The notes beneath the pieces were generated by a model. That model was given only the letters and a program-made list of their open reading frames with translations, made no database searches and was not told the origin of the DNA. DNA of 64,000 nt, taken from positions 124,001 to 188,000 of the forward strand of contig JAGBVR010000007.1 in assembly GCA_017630215.1 (NCBI GenBank), in the 5' to 3' direction. Positions 24,797 to 33,895 of the stretch are shown here, in pieces (positions within the stretch are counted from its first letter, which is position 1; every line of letters starts with the position of its first letter). A program made the position numbers and the translations under genes. The stretch is from Bacteroidales bacterium. Its GTDB lineage: Bacteria; Bacteroidota; Bacteroidia; Bacteroidales; UBA932.

Positions 24797-26401
24797 ATGA
24801 AACATTTTTTCTCAGTAATCTTTCTTCTGACAGCATCGCTTGTGTCACAGGCCGAAGTGAAGCTCCCATCCATCCTCGACAATGGCATGGTAATCCAGAG
24901 AGAAAAACCGATAGAAGTCTGGGGATGGGCTGATGCTGGAGAATGTTTCACAATAAACTGGAAAGACAGCACCTACTTCATTACCGCAGGAAATGACGGA
25001 CGATGGCAGGTCACTCTTCCGCCGAGCCCGGCAGGAGGACCATATGTAATGACAATCGCAGACATAACGCTTCAAGATATTCTGATCGGAGATGTTTTCC
25101 TTTGTACAGGCCAGTCTAACATGGAGCTCCCGATAAGACGAGTCACCGACATGTTCGCAGAAGAAGTCGCAGCATACGAAAACAATCAGATCCGCCAATA
25201 TATCGTCCCTGACACCTACAATTTCATCGCCCCTCAGGAGGATACGCCGAAATCGTTTTGGAAGGGATGCACCCGGGAGAATGTGATGGAATTCTCCGCC
25301 CTCGCATATTTCTATGCCAAGTCTATCTACAGCCAGACAGGAGTTCCTGTGGGAATTGTGAACTGCTGCTGGGGAGGAACGCCGGTGGAGGCGTGGACAA
25401 GTGAAGAGGCTTTGAAAGACTTTCCAAGGCATATCAACGAGAAACGTCTTTATGAGGATCCGGGCTACTGCCAGAGGATCAAAACACTCGAGGGGGAGAA
25501 TTTCCATCTCTGGAACAAGGCGCTTCATGCAGGTGACCCCGGCATGAAGGAAAGCGTAAAATGGTTTGAAAAGGATTACGACGACAGCAATTGGCCGGAA
25601 GTGGAGATGTTCTCCAGAGATTGGGGCAATGACGGGCTGAACCCACAGGCCGGATCGCACTGGCTCCGCAAGGATATAACCATACCGGAGGGATGGGATG
25701 GCAAGGAGGCCGTCATACGCCTTGGCTGCATCGTGGATGCGGACTCTGTCTATGTCAACGGACACTTTGTCGGCACGACAAGTTACCAGTATCCGCCGAG
25801 AATATACAGAATCCCGAAAGGTATACTCAAGAAAGGGGCCAACAACATCACTGTCAGGGTGATAAGCAATGGCGGACAGCCTCACTTCGTTCAGGAAAAG
25901 CCTTACAGGATTATCTGCGGAGAAAACGAAATCAGTCTTGAGGGCAACTGGAAATACCATCTCGGCGCCCCTATGCCAAAGGCACCGTCTATGATGTTCT
26001 TCTGCTACAAGCCTGTATGTCTTTACAATGCGATGATACATCCTCTGAAGAATCTGAAATTCACCGGTGTCCTATGGTATCAGGGAGAGTCCAACGTCGA
26101 CAGCCGCAACGAATATGCCGACCTGCTCACCGCAATGATCGGATGCTGGAGACAGACATTCAATGACCAGCAACTCCCATTCTATATCGTCGAACTTGCA
26201 GATTTCCTTCACAAGGATGATGTACGGGGAAGGGCTGCATGGGCCGAAATGAGAGTCCAGCAGGCAAAGGCTGCACAGATGAACACCAACACGAAACTTA
26301 TCCGCAACAGCGATCTTGGAGAATGGAACGACATCCATCCGCTCGATAAGAAGACACTTGGCAACAGGGCGGCAGAGGCCACACTCGAAGACATGAAATA
26401 A
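24797..26401 (+). CDS. SASA-family acetylesterase (CE20-like) with inserted jelly-roll
   Basis: A 534-residue secreted SGNH-type esterase (sialate O-acetylesterase-like) expected to remove acetyl groups from xylan or oligosaccharides. The start at 24797 gives a signal peptide MKHFFSVIFLLTASLVSQA; the ATG at 24755 would precede the promoter box. The nucleophile Ser is in TGQSNMELP (about 107) and the Asp/His pair in EWNDIHPLDK (about 512 and 514). A beta-sandwich resembling a GH2 sugar-binding domain is inserted near 260-390 (WLRKDITIPEGW, DSVYVNGHFVGTT), as in CE20-type xyloglucan acetylesterases. The protein stops about 20 residues after the catalytic His, whereas relatives usually continue for several tens of residues. 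It heads the plus-strand xylan cluster. Confidence 0.88.
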   Translation: MKHFFSVIFLLTASLVSQAEVKLPSILDNGMVIQREKPIEVWGWADAGECFTINWKDSTYFITAGNDGRWQVTLPPSPAGGPYVMTIADITLQDILIGDVFLCTGQSNMELPIRRVTDMFAEEVAAYENNQIRQYIVPDTYNFIAPQEDTPKSFWKGCTRENVMEFSALAYFYAKSIYSQTGVPVGIVNCCWGGTPVEAWTSEEALKDFPRHINEKRLYEDPGYCQRIKTLEGENFHLWNKALHAGDPGMKESVKWFEKDYDDSNWPEVEMFSRDWGNDGLNPQAGSHWLRKDITIPEGWDGKEAVIRLGCIVDADSVYVNGHFVGTTSYQYPPRIYRIPKGILKKGANNITVRVISNGGQPHFVQEKPYRIICGENEISLEGNWKYHLGAPMPKAPSMMFFCYKPVCLYNAMIHPLKNLKFTGVLWYQGESNVDSRNEYADLLTAMIGCWRQTFNDQQLPFYIVELADFLHKDDVRGRAAWAEMRVQQAKAAQMNTNTKLIRNSDLGEWNDIHPLDKKTLGNRAAEATLEDMK

Positions 26402-26428
26402 CCAATAAAATCAATAACACTAACTGCT

Positions 26429-27850
26429 ATGGCACAGAACCAAACCTTAAATGAAGCGAAAGGCTTCTACAAGCTATCGTGGCTCCAGCGCATCGGATTC
26501 GGAAGCGGCGATATGGCTCAGAACCTCATCTATCAGACAGTCAGCATCTGGCTGCTGTTCTTCTACACCAATGTATACGGTCTCTCTCCCGGAGCAGCTG
26601 CCCTTATGTTCCTTATCGTCCGTCTGGTCGATGTGTTGTGGGATCCTCTCGTAGGTGCATTCGTAGACAAAAGCAATCCTAAATGGGGTAAATATCGTTC
26701 GTGGCTGATATTGGGAGGTATTCCTCTTGCGGGCCTGGCAGTCCTCTGCTTCTGGAACGGTTTCAGCGGATCGATAGTATATGCATATATCACTTATGTA
26801 GGAATGAGCATGTGCTATACTTTGGTGAACGTACCTTACGGTGCATTGAATTCATCGCTCACCAGAGACACAGAGGAAATCACCATCCTCACTTCTACAC
26901 GTATGTTCATGGCTAATCTCGGCGCGTTGATAGTAAAGTCTCTGCCTATGATCATCGCGATCTTCGCACCTGTAGCGGCAGACGGAACAGCGATTACCGA
27001 CAAGCCTGAGTCTGCAGCAGCCTGGTTCATTACCATGACAATATTCGCAGTGGCAGGTCTCGCCCTTCTTGTTTTCTCTTTCTCACAGTGCAAGGAAAGA
27101 GTCGTTATGGATCAGAAGGAATCAGAAAATGTAAAGGTAAGCGACCTGTGGATGGAATTCCTCCGCAACCGTCCATTGAGAGTCATCGCATTCTTCTTCA
27201 TCACAGCCTTTGCCATGATGAGCATCGGAAATGCTGCTGATGCATATTTCATGACATACAATGTCCAGGCGACTCCTGTAATGACCACTGCATTCATGTG
27301 GCTCGGAACAATTCCTGCCTTCATCTTCATGCCATTGGTTCCTGCCATCAAGCGCAAGATCGGAAAGAAGGGCATGTTCTATCTCTTCCTTGGAACAGCA
27401 ATCATAGGTATGGCTATGATGTATGTGTTCGTGCAGGTAGAGGCATTGAAACAGTTCTGGCTTCTTTGCATCGCCCAGTTCGTCAAGAGCACCGGTATCA
27501 TCGTGGCTACAGGATACATGTGGGCCCTAGTACCTGAGGTGGTTTCATACGGAGAATACACTTCAGGAAGACGTATTGCCGGCATCGTGAACGCATTGAC
27601 AGGCATCTTCTTCAAGGCTGGTATGGCACTCGGAGGCGTTGTCCCGGGTCTGGTACTCTCTATCGTGGGCTTTGACGCAGCACTTTCACATCAGACTGCA
27701 TTCGCTGAGCAGGGCATCCTCTGGCTCGTATGCGTGATTCCTGCAGTACTCCTTCTTCTTGCTATATGGATCATTTCCAAGTATGAACTTGAGGATGACG
27801 TGATCGATAAGATCAACATGGAAATCGAAGCAAGAGCAAAGAACGCATAA
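26429..27850 (+). CDS. GPH-family MFS symporter, probably xylo-oligosaccharide importer
   Basis: A 473-residue inner-membrane carrier with about 12 transmembrane helices. It is of the glycoside-pentoside-hexuronide (MelB/XynT) type: N-terminal [21 protein letters not shown], the loop [26 protein letters not shown] split across residues 69-94, and [14 protein letters not shown] near 137-150. GPH carriers take up beta-xylosides, melibiose or hexuronides with Na+ or H+. Placed between an acetylesterase and a xylanase and before a cytoplasmic GH43, it most likely brings xylobiose or short xylo-oligosaccharides into the cell. Spacing is 27 bases to the gene before and 14 to the next. Confidence 0.93.
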   Translation: MAQNQTLNEAKGFYKLSWLQRIGFGSGDMAQNLIYQTVSIWLLFFYTNVYGLSPGAAALMFLIVRLVDVLWDPLVGAFVDKSNPKWGKYRSWLILGGIPLAGLAVLCFWNGFSGSIVYAYITYVGMSMCYTLVNVPYGALNSSLTRDTEEITILTSTRMFMANLGALIVKSLPMIIAIFAPVAADGTAITDKPESAAAWFITMTIFAVAGLALLVFSFSQCKERVVMDQKESENVKVSDLWMEFLRNRPLRVIAFFFITAFAMMSIGNAADAYFMTYNVQATPVMTTAFMWLGTIPAFIFMPLVPAIKRKIGKKGMFYLFLGTAIIGMAMMYVFVQVEALKQFWLLCIAQFVKSTGIIVATGYMWALVPEVVSYGEYTSGRRIAGIVNALTGIFFKAGMALGGVVPGLVLSIVGFDAALSHQTAFAEQGILWLVCVIPAVLLLLAIWIISKYELEDDVIDKINMEIEARAKNA

Positions 27851-27864
27851 ATCTCAACAGAAAA

Positions 27865-28953
27865 ATGAAGAAAACACTTCTTATTTCCGCAGCCGCATTT
27901 ATGATGGCTTGCACTGCACCGGAAGAAAAAGGCGCTAAAGACGCCTTTGCAGAGCACTTCTACCTCGGAACGGCCCTCAACGAGGCACAGATTACCGGCC
28001 TCGACACCAAGGGCGTGGAGACCATAAAGAAACATTTCAACAGCATAGTCGCCGAGAACTGCATGAAGTCAGAGGAAATACATCCGGAGAACGGAGTATT
28101 CGATTTCACGCTCGCAGACAAATTCGTGGAGTTCGGAGAAGCCAATGATATGTTCATCATCGGACATTGCCTTATATGGCATTCACAGCTTGCACCTTGG
28201 TTTGTCTACGACGATGAAGGTAACTTCGTGACTCCGGAGGTGCTCAAGGAGAGAATGAAAGAACACATCACCACCATTGTCAGCCGTTACAAGGGCCGTA
28301 TCCATGGATGGGATGTCGTGAACGAGGCAATTGTGGAAGACGGTTCATACAGGAAGAGCCCTTTCTATCTCATCCTCGGAGAAGAATTCATCCCTCTTGC
28401 TTTTGAATATGCACATGCTGCAGACCCTGATGCTGAATTGTATCTCAATGATTATGGAATGAACAACAAAGGCCGCCGCGACACTTATGTAAAGATCGCC
28501 AATGACCTCAAGGCACGCGGCCTTCGCATCGACGGCATCGGAATGCAGAGCCACGTTGGCATGGATTATCCGGACATGCAGGAATATGAGGAAAGTCTTC
28601 TCGCATTCGCAGGTACGGGCTGCAATGTAATGATTACAGAATGGGATATGTCCGCACTTCCTTCCATCAATTTCGGAGCCAACGTAAGCGATACGGTAGC
28701 CTTCAAAGCATCAATGAATCCTTACACAGAAGGGCTTCCTGAAGATGTAGATGCACTTTGGAACTCGCGCATGAAGGAATTGATGGACCTTTACATCAAG
28801 CATGCTGACAAAATAACCAGAGTCACAGCATGGGGAGTGGCTGACGGTGATTCATGGAAGAACGACTGGCCTATGGACGGACGTACCGACTACCCCCTCC
28901 TTTTCGACCGCAACCACCAGCCGAAGCCATTCCTGACAGAATACATGAAATAG
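27865..28953 (+). CDS. GH10 endo-1,4-beta-xylanase, lipoprotein
   Basis: A 362-residue retaining xylanase cutting the beta-1,4-xylose backbone. Lipobox FMMAC with Cys16 indicates export and lipid anchoring; an acidic stretch after the Cys (EEKGAKD) is compatible with surface display, though not proof. The acid/base Glu is in [12 protein letters not shown] (154) and the nucleophile Glu in [11 protein letters not shown] (259). Substrate residues typical of GH10 are seen in NCMKSE (about 65-70), [13 protein letters not shown] (about 101-113) and IGMQSHVG (about 226-232). The length is that of a single catalytic domain without a binding module. Confidence 0.96.
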   Translation: MKKTLLISAAAFMMACTAPEEKGAKDAFAEHFYLGTALNEAQITGLDTKGVETIKKHFNSIVAENCMKSEEIHPENGVFDFTLADKFVEFGEANDMFIIGHCLIWHSQLAPWFVYDDEGNFVTPEVLKERMKEHITTIVSRYKGRIHGWDVVNEAIVEDGSYRKSPFYLILGEEFIPLAFEYAHAADPDAELYLNDYGMNNKGRRDTYVKIANDLKARGLRIDGIGMQSHVGMDYPDMQEYEESLLAFAGTGCNVMITEWDMSALPSINFGANVSDTVAFKASMNPYTEGLPEDVDALWNSRMKELMDLYIKHADKITRVTAWGVADGDSWKNDWPMDGRTDYPLLFDRNHQPKPFLTEYMK

Positions 28954-28957
28954 GCTT

Positions 28958-29150
28958 CCCTCGAAAAGTGACAAGTAAATCAATGTCAAACAATGTAATA
29001 ACACTGAAAATTTCGAGCGAAGCGATAGTAAGTCCTCCTCCCGAGGAGGAGGATTTAGGAGGAGGGTAACGTAGATATATTTTTCATATTATGTACGCCC
29101 TCGAAAAAAGTGATAAGTAAACTAATGTCAAATAACGTAATAACACTAAA
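28958..29150 (+). repeat. Imperfect direct repeat of a leader flanking a GGAGG-rich hairpin
   Basis: Segment 28958-29010 (starting CCCTCGAAAAGTGACAAGTA) recurs at 29098-29150 (CCCTCGAAAAAAGTGATAAG), with a 2-base indel and a few substitutions, about 85% identical by eye. The second copy ends 3 bases before the GH43 ATG. Between them lies a perfect hairpin CCTCCTCC-CGA-GGAGGAGG (29034-29052), then a further GGAGGAGG (29058-29065) that could pair with the same left arm. The unit could be a duplicated leader, remnants of a small inserted element, or an RNA switch. No clear TAnnTTTG box is present. Confidence 0.65.
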
Positions 29151-29153
29151 AAT

Positions 29154-30134
29154 ATGAAAACCCCTAAACGCTATCTCGTTCCTGCCGACTTCATGGCAGA
29201 TCCGTCAGTTCACGTATGGGACGGAAAAATCTATATCTACCCGTCACACGACTGGGAACCAGAAGACTTCGTGGAAAATGACAACGGTGACCACTTCAAC
29301 ATGAAGGACTACCACGTATTCAGCCTCAACGGCGACGATCCTATGACAGCAGAAGTGATCGACCACGGAAAGGTATTGGACGTAGCAGACATTCCTTGGG
29401 CAGGACGCCAGCTCTGGGACTGCGAAGTGGCAAGAAAAGACGGTAAATATTATATGTATTTCCCTCTCAAGGACCGCAATGACATCTTCCGCCTCGGAGT
29501 AGCCATCAGCGACAAGCCTGAAGGACCTTTCATCCCTCAGCCGGATCCTATCAAGGGAAGTTACAGCATCGACCCGGCCATCTACGAAGAAGACGGCAAA
29601 TATTACATGTACTTCGGAGGCCTCTGGGGAGGACAGCTTCAGCGTTACAAGGACAACAAGGCTCTTGAGAATGCCTATCTACCTGAAGGAAAGGAAGATG
29701 CACTCCCAGGAAGAGTAGTACGTCTAAGCGAGGATATGCTCGGATTCGCAGAAGACCCAAGACCTGTGATGATCCTGGACGAAGAGGGCAAACCTCTCAC
29801 CGCAGACAATCCTTACAGATTCTTCGAAGCGTCATGGATGCATAAATACAACGGCAAGTACTATCTCTCATATTCTACAGGAGATACTCACTATCTCTGC
29901 TATGCTATCGGTGACAATCCGTACGGACCTTTCACATACAAGGGCGTGATCATGACTCCGGTTGTGGGCTGGACCACCCACCATTCTATCGTGGAGTTCA
30001 GCGGGAAATGGTGGCTTTTCCACCATGACAGCGTTCCATCTGGCGGGAAGACATGGCTTCGAAGCCTCAAGGTATGCGAACTCAAATACAATGAAGACGG
30101 AACAATCCAGCCAATCGAAGGACTCGATGAATAA
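29154..30134 (+). CDS. GH43 beta-xylosidase/alpha-L-arabinofuranosidase, cytoplasmic
   Basis: A 326-residue five-bladed beta-propeller glycosidase without a signal peptide, so it should act on imported oligosaccharides. The three catalytic carboxylates are visible: base Asp16 in FMADPSVHVW, pKa-modulating Asp140 in YSIDPAIYEEDG, and acid Glu225 in RFFEASWMHKYNG. The length and HSIVEFSGKWWLFHHD near the end are typical of the single-domain GH43_1-like branch. It probably hydrolyses xylobiose or arabino-xylo-oligosaccharides delivered by the GPH carrier. The GH67 start codon lies inside its last codons. Confidence 0.94.
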   Translation: MKTPKRYLVPADFMADPSVHVWDGKIYIYPSHDWEPEDFVENDNGDHFNMKDYHVFSLNGDDPMTAEVIDHGKVLDVADIPWAGRQLWDCEVARKDGKYYMYFPLKDRNDIFRLGVAISDKPEGPFIPQPDPIKGSYSIDPAIYEEDGKYYMYFGGLWGGQLQRYKDNKALENAYLPEGKEDALPGRVVRLSEDMLGFAEDPRPVMILDEEGKPLTADNPYRFFEASWMHKYNGKYYLSYSTGDTHYLCYAIGDNPYGPFTYKGVIMTPVVGWTTHHSIVEFSGKWWLFHHDSVPSGGKTWLRSLKVCELKYNEDGTIQPIEGLDE

Positions 30135-32073
30135 ATTATTCCTTACAATATTGACAGCAATAATCATTGCCGGCTGCTCCCGGAGCACCGGCAATGATTT
30201 ATTATGGCTCTCTGATGAAGAGCCAGATGTAAAAGCCGAAGTGGTCGTAGATCCTGATCTGGACCTTATCAACGACGGATTCATAATCCAAGGCGGTCCA
30301 CGCGACAGAGTCATCAAGGCAAAGACCGAAACAGGAATCTTGTATGGAAGATACGCCCTGCAGCGCCTTGAAGCCATAGGAAAGGCAGACTGTGACCTGG
30401 ATATAAGAGAGGAGCCGTCCTACGAGCGACGCATCCTGAATCATTGGGACAATCTCGATAACACCGTTGAAAGAGGTTATGCCGGCTGGTCAATATGGCA
30501 TTGGGGAGAACCGGTACCAGTAGAACTTATAAAGGACTACGCCCGCCTGAATGCTTCGATCGGCATCAACGGAACCGTCCTGAACAATGTAAATGCCACT
30601 CCGGAAATACTCAGTCAGGAGAAATTGACTCGCGTGGCAGAAATTGCAGACATCCTTCGTCCTTACGGCATCAAGGTATATCTGTCCGTAAATTTCTCAT
30701 CTCCCGCCGTACTTGGAGGATTGGAAACTTCAGACCCCCTCATAACAGAGGTGCGCGAATGGTGGTCTGCTAAAGTCGCTGACATCTACAGACTTATCCC
30801 TGATTTTGGCGGCTTTCTGGTAAAAGCCAACTCAGAAGGACTACCGGGACCGCAGGATTACGGGCGCACACACAGCGATGGAGCCAACATGCTGGCGGAC
30901 GCACTCGCTCCATACAATGGCATCGTGATGTGGAGAGCATTCGTATATTCTCCCAAAAGTCCGGACAGAGCCAATCAGGCATCCGAAGAGTTCCAGCCAC
31001 TGGACGGAGAATTCCGCGACAATGTACTCGTGCAGATAAAGAACGGTCCGGTGGATTTCCAGCCACGCGAGCCATTCAGTCCCCTCTTCGGCCAGATGCC
31101 TCATACTCAGCTGATGGCAGAGTTCCAGATTACACAGGAATACCTCGGATTCTCAAATCACCTGGTCTATCTGCATCCGCTTTTCAAGGAATGTCTTGAC
31201 AGCGACACATATTGTGAAGGTCCGGGATCGACTATAGCCGACATCACCACCGGAAAGACATATCCTTCTGTCTATAAGACCACTGCAATAGCAGGAGTAG
31301 CCAACATAGGACGTGACAAAAACTGGTGCGGACACGATTTCGCCCAGTCGTCATGGTATGCATTCGGACGTATGGCCTGGAATGTAAATCTTTCTTCTGA
31401 GGAAATAGCCCGCGAATGGCTTCAGCAGACCTTCACCTCGGAGCAAGAGTTTACCGATCCCGTACTGGATATGATGCTTACATCCCGCGAAGCAGCAGTC
31501 GATTACATGATGCCTCTTGGCTTCCACCACATCTTCGCATGGACACATCACTACGGTCCGGAACCATGGTGCGAGGTACCGGGAGCACGTGCAGACTGGC
31601 TTCCGAAATATTATCACAAGGCAGATGCGGAAGGTGTAGGATTCGACAGGACACGCGACGGAAGCTGCAACGTCGATCATTATCATGAACCTCTGGCCTC
31701 AATGTACAACTCAATCGACACATGTCCGGAAGAACTTCTGCTCTGGTTCCATCATGTGCCTTGGGACTATAAAATGGCATCAGGACGTACTCTCTGGGAT
31801 GAAATATGCCTGCACTATGACAGAGGCATAAAGACAGTCCAAGGATATCAGAAGGTCTGGGAAGAAGTCCGTCCATATGTCGATGAAGTCCGTTGGGAAG
31901 CTATCCGTGCTAAACTGGCTATCCAGGAAAGCGATGCACGATGGTGGCGTGACGCCTGCGTACAGTATTTCGGAGAATTTTCAGGAATGCCTATACCGGA
32001 TGACGTGCAGAGACCCGAGAGACCGCTTGAAGAGCTTAAGAAGATCAAGCTTGACATGAAGCACCACAATTGA
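30127..32073 (+). CDS. aguA: GH67 alpha-glucuronidase, lipoprotein
   Basis: This 648-residue enzyme removes (4-O-methyl)glucuronic acid from the terminal xylose of glucuronoxylo-oligosaccharides. The ATG at 30127 lies in the sequence ATGAATAA, overlapping the GH43 stop by 8 bases; it yields the signal peptide MNKLFLTILTAIIIAGC with lipobox Cys17. A longer in-frame start at 29962 would lie inside GH43. Catalytic residues by family pattern: Glu237 in VKANSEGLPGP, Asp310 in NGPVDFQPRE and Glu332 in MAEFQITQEYLG. All three family domains appear present. Freed glucuronate connects to the OPA-type transporter next door and to uxuA. Confidence 0.95.
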   Translation: MNKLFLTILTAIIIAGCSRSTGNDLLWLSDEEPDVKAEVVVDPDLDLINDGFIIQGGPRDRVIKAKTETGILYGRYALQRLEAIGKADCDLDIREEPSYERRILNHWDNLDNTVERGYAGWSIWHWGEPVPVELIKDYARLNASIGINGTVLNNVNATPEILSQEKLTRVAEIADILRPYGIKVYLSVNFSSPAVLGGLETSDPLITEVREWWSAKVADIYRLIPDFGGFLVKANSEGLPGPQDYGRTHSDGANMLADALAPYNGIVMWRAFVYSPKSPDRANQASEEFQPLDGEFRDNVLVQIKNGPVDFQPREPFSPLFGQMPHTQLMAEFQITQEYLGFSNHLVYLHPLFKECLDSDTYCEGPGSTIADITTGKTYPSVYKTTAIAGVANIGRDKNWCGHDFAQSSWYAFGRMAWNVNLSSEEIAREWLQQTFTSEQEFTDPVLDMMLTSREAAVDYMMPLGFHHIFAWTHHYGPEPWCEVPGARADWLPKYYHKADAEGVGFDRTRDGSCNVDHYHEPLASMYNSIDTCPEELLLWFHHVPWDYKMASGRTLWDEICLHYDRGIKTVQGYQKVWEEVRPYVDEVRWEAIRAKLAIQESDARWWRDACVQYFGEFSGMPIPDDVQRPERPLEELKKIKLDMKHHN

Positions 32074-32074
32074 T

Positions 32075-32114
32075 TTTGCTTATGCCGCGTAAAAACCTTA
32101 CTTTTGCACGGCAT
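32075..32114 (+). promoter_or_regulatory. Promoter embedded in a hairpin between GH67 and MFS gene
   Basis: TTTG (32075-32078), 20 nt, then TACTTTTG (32099-32106): a full Bacteroidetes-type promoter for the transporter at 32131. The same bases form an inverted repeat, ATGCCGCGTAAAA (32082-32094) with TTTTGCACGGCAT (32102-32114), 11 of 13 bases complementary, followed by TTTTAT. The hairpin is probably the GH67 terminator, with the -7 box in its right arm. Confidence 0.65.
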
Positions 32115-32130
32115 TTTATAATACATACAA

Positions 32131-33519
32131 ATGGATCAGCAGATTACTAAAAAGTACAGCTACTGGCAGTGGAGGACTCTTATTGTCCTGATGATCGCCT
32201 ACATTCTTTATTATTTCCTTAGAAAGAATTTCAGCGCCGCACTTCCGGCAATGCAGGAGGAACTGGGCATAACCAAGCTCCAGTTAGGTACATTCATTAC
32301 CCTGAACGGCATTATCTATGGTTTCTCACGTTTTGTGAACGGATTCATAGCAGACCGTTGCAGCCGCAGAAAACTTTTGGCGGGAGGATTGGTGATCTCT
32401 GCCATCATCAACTTCGCGATTGCATTCAGCCCTAAGCTAGATGGAGTCTTCAATCTTCTCGACACCGAAGGAAAGGCTACAATGGGGCTTGTATACCTGA
32501 TCGGATCCCTTTGGGTTATAAACGGTTACATACATGGAATGGGATACCCTCCATGTGCAAGCCTTATGGCACACTGGTTCAAGCCGTCTGAGCTTGCTAC
32601 CAAGCAGTCCATCTGGAATGCCTCACACTCGATAGGAGCCGGAGTAGTAATCGCCCTCTGCGGATGGATTCTGTCAAGGTTCGGAATGTCCGCATGGAAC
32701 CTATGCTTCGCAATCCCGGCAGCTATTGCATTTATCGGAGCGATTGTCGTATTCCTCACTCTTCGCGATACGCCTTCGTCAGTAGGACTTCCCGAAGTGG
32801 AGGAACTCGACCATAAGTCAGAGGGGCATGCCGCGGAGCCGGAGAAGCAGCTTAAAGGCAAGGCATACAATCACTTCCTCAACAGGCTCGTATTCAAGAA
32901 CCCTATTATCTGGATTCTTGCCCTCTCTAACTTCTGCATTTATGTGATCCGTTTCACGATCCTCGAGTGGGGCACATCATTCCTCACCCAGTACAAAGGT
33001 TTCGAAATCGATCTTTCAGCCAATATTGTAGCAATGTCTGAGCTTGCCGGCGGAGTACTGGGAACCCTCGTTGCAGGCTGGTTCACTGATAAATTCATGC
33101 AGAACAAAGCACACAGGACCTGCCTTCTATGCACCATTGGAGCCACCCTCAGCTTTTTCCTCTTCTGGCAGACACCTCAGACAGCCCACTGGCTCATCAG
33201 CGCACTGCTCATCTGTCTCTCAGCCTTCTTCGTATATGGTCCTCAGGCACTTCTCGGCGTAGCAGCTTCACAGCAGGCCACAAAGAGAGCCTGCGCTACC
33301 GCAAACGGAATTCTTGGAATCTTCGGATATGCAGCTACAACTATCGCCGGTATCGGTTTCGGTTACATTGCCGATAAATTCGGATGGAACTCGGTATTCC
33401 TGGTAGCTGTGATCTTTGGATTGATCGGCTGCCTCGTTATAGCTACCATTTGGAAAGCCCCGGCAGACGGCTATGAAAAAGCCGGAATAGTAATGGATGA
33501 GATCAAGGAAATAGAATAA
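32131..33519 (+). CDS. MFS transporter of the OPA (UhpT/GlpT-like) type
   Basis: A 462-residue inner-membrane carrier with 12 helices. The OPA-type N-terminus (YYFLRKNFSAALPAM near 28-42), the GFSRFVNGFIADRCSRRK loop and the family motif WNASHSIGAG near 163-172 are present. OPA carriers exchange phosphate for sugar phosphates or act as sensors (UhpC). Many Bacteroidales relatives lie in carbohydrate loci and their substrates are unknown. Here it follows the alpha-glucuronidase, so uronic acid or an aldobiouronate is a reasonable guess but not shown by residues. It has its own promoter and ends at a very strong terminator. Confidence 0.9.
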   Translation: MDQQITKKYSYWQWRTLIVLMIAYILYYFLRKNFSAALPAMQEELGITKLQLGTFITLNGIIYGFSRFVNGFIADRCSRRKLLAGGLVISAIINFAIAFSPKLDGVFNLLDTEGKATMGLVYLIGSLWVINGYIHGMGYPPCASLMAHWFKPSELATKQSIWNASHSIGAGVVIALCGWILSRFGMSAWNLCFAIPAAIAFIGAIVVFLTLRDTPSSVGLPEVEELDHKSEGHAAEPEKQLKGKAYNHFLNRLVFKNPIIWILALSNFCIYVIRFTILEWGTSFLTQYKGFEIDLSANIVAMSELAGGVLGTLVAGWFTDKFMQNKAHRTCLLCTIGATLSFFLFWQTPQTAHWLISALLICLSAFFVYGPQALLGVAASQQATKRACATANGILGIFGYAATTIAGIGFGYIADKFGWNSVFLVAVIFGLIGCLVIATIWKAPADGYEKAGIVMDEIKEIE

Positions 33520-33523
33520 AAAT

Positions 33524-33551
33524 TCAGGGCGGCCCGCACGGGCCGCCCTGA
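33524..33551. terminator. Bidirectional terminator, 13-bp GC-rich stem
   Basis: TCAGGGCGGCCCG (33524-33536) pairs perfectly with CGGGCCGCCCTGA (33539-33551). AAAAATT precedes the stem, giving a T-run for the minus strand. It serves the converging MFS and small winged-helix genes. Confidence 0.85.
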
Positions 33552-33578
33552 TTCGTTCAGCATCAAGATATATCCTGA

Positions 33579-33794
33579 TTAGGCATTAAGTGAATAGTAC
33601 TCGCAAGATTTTGAGCCCTTAACCTCTACCTCTACATTGATCTTGCTCTCACGAGCGAGCCAACCGAGTGCAGTGTAGAACTCTGCGCTACCGAGACCTG
33701 ACTCCTTCTTGAGCTTTGTCTCAGTCATCTTACCGTTTGCATTGAGTACATTCCAGAGAATGCCTGCGTTGTTTCCAATGTTGTTGATTTCCAT
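33579..33794 (-). CDS. Small winged-helix protein (DUF2582-like)
   Basis: A 71-residue protein starting MEINNIGNNAGILWNVLNAN. The pattern of a helix, KMTETKLKKESGL, a recognition-like helix (AEFYTALGWLARES) and a C-terminal beta-wing (INVEVEVKG) is a minimal winged helix as in DUF2582 proteins of Bacteroidota. The function is unknown; DNA binding is suggested by fold only. A longer frame from 33917 exists but covers the promoter, so the start at 33794 is preferred. A full promoter stands about 70 bases upstream, giving a leader of roughly 65 nt, long for this small gene. Strong expression is plausible from the near-consensus promoter. Confidence 0.88.
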   Translation of the reverse strand: MEINNIGNNAGILWNVLNANGKMTETKLKKESGLGSAEFYTALGWLARESKINVEVEVKGSKSCEYYSLNA

Positions 33795-33864
33795 AATAAT
33801 TAATCTAGTTAAGTTTATAATTCTGCGGCATCTCACCGCCACACACTTTCCAATTTTGCGGGCG

Positions 33865-33895
33865 CAAAGATATGCAAACAAAATGACATAACAAA
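33865..33895 (-). promoter_or_regulatory. Promoter of the small winged-helix gene
   Basis: Minus strand: TTTG (33892-33895), exactly 19 nt, then TATCTTTG (33865-33872). This is a near-perfect Bacteroidetes promoter. Confidence 0.75.

Noticed and set aside
24845-26041. 398-codon open frame opposite the esterase gene
   Set aside because: The plus-strand esterase has a signal peptide and a catalytic Ser/Asp/His set; the antisense frame shows no family features.
29034-29065. GGAGG hairpin before GH43 as a copy of elements A and B
   Set aside because: It shares the GGAGG/CCTCC theme only; the diagnostic core edges and strong outer arms are missing, so it is reported separately.
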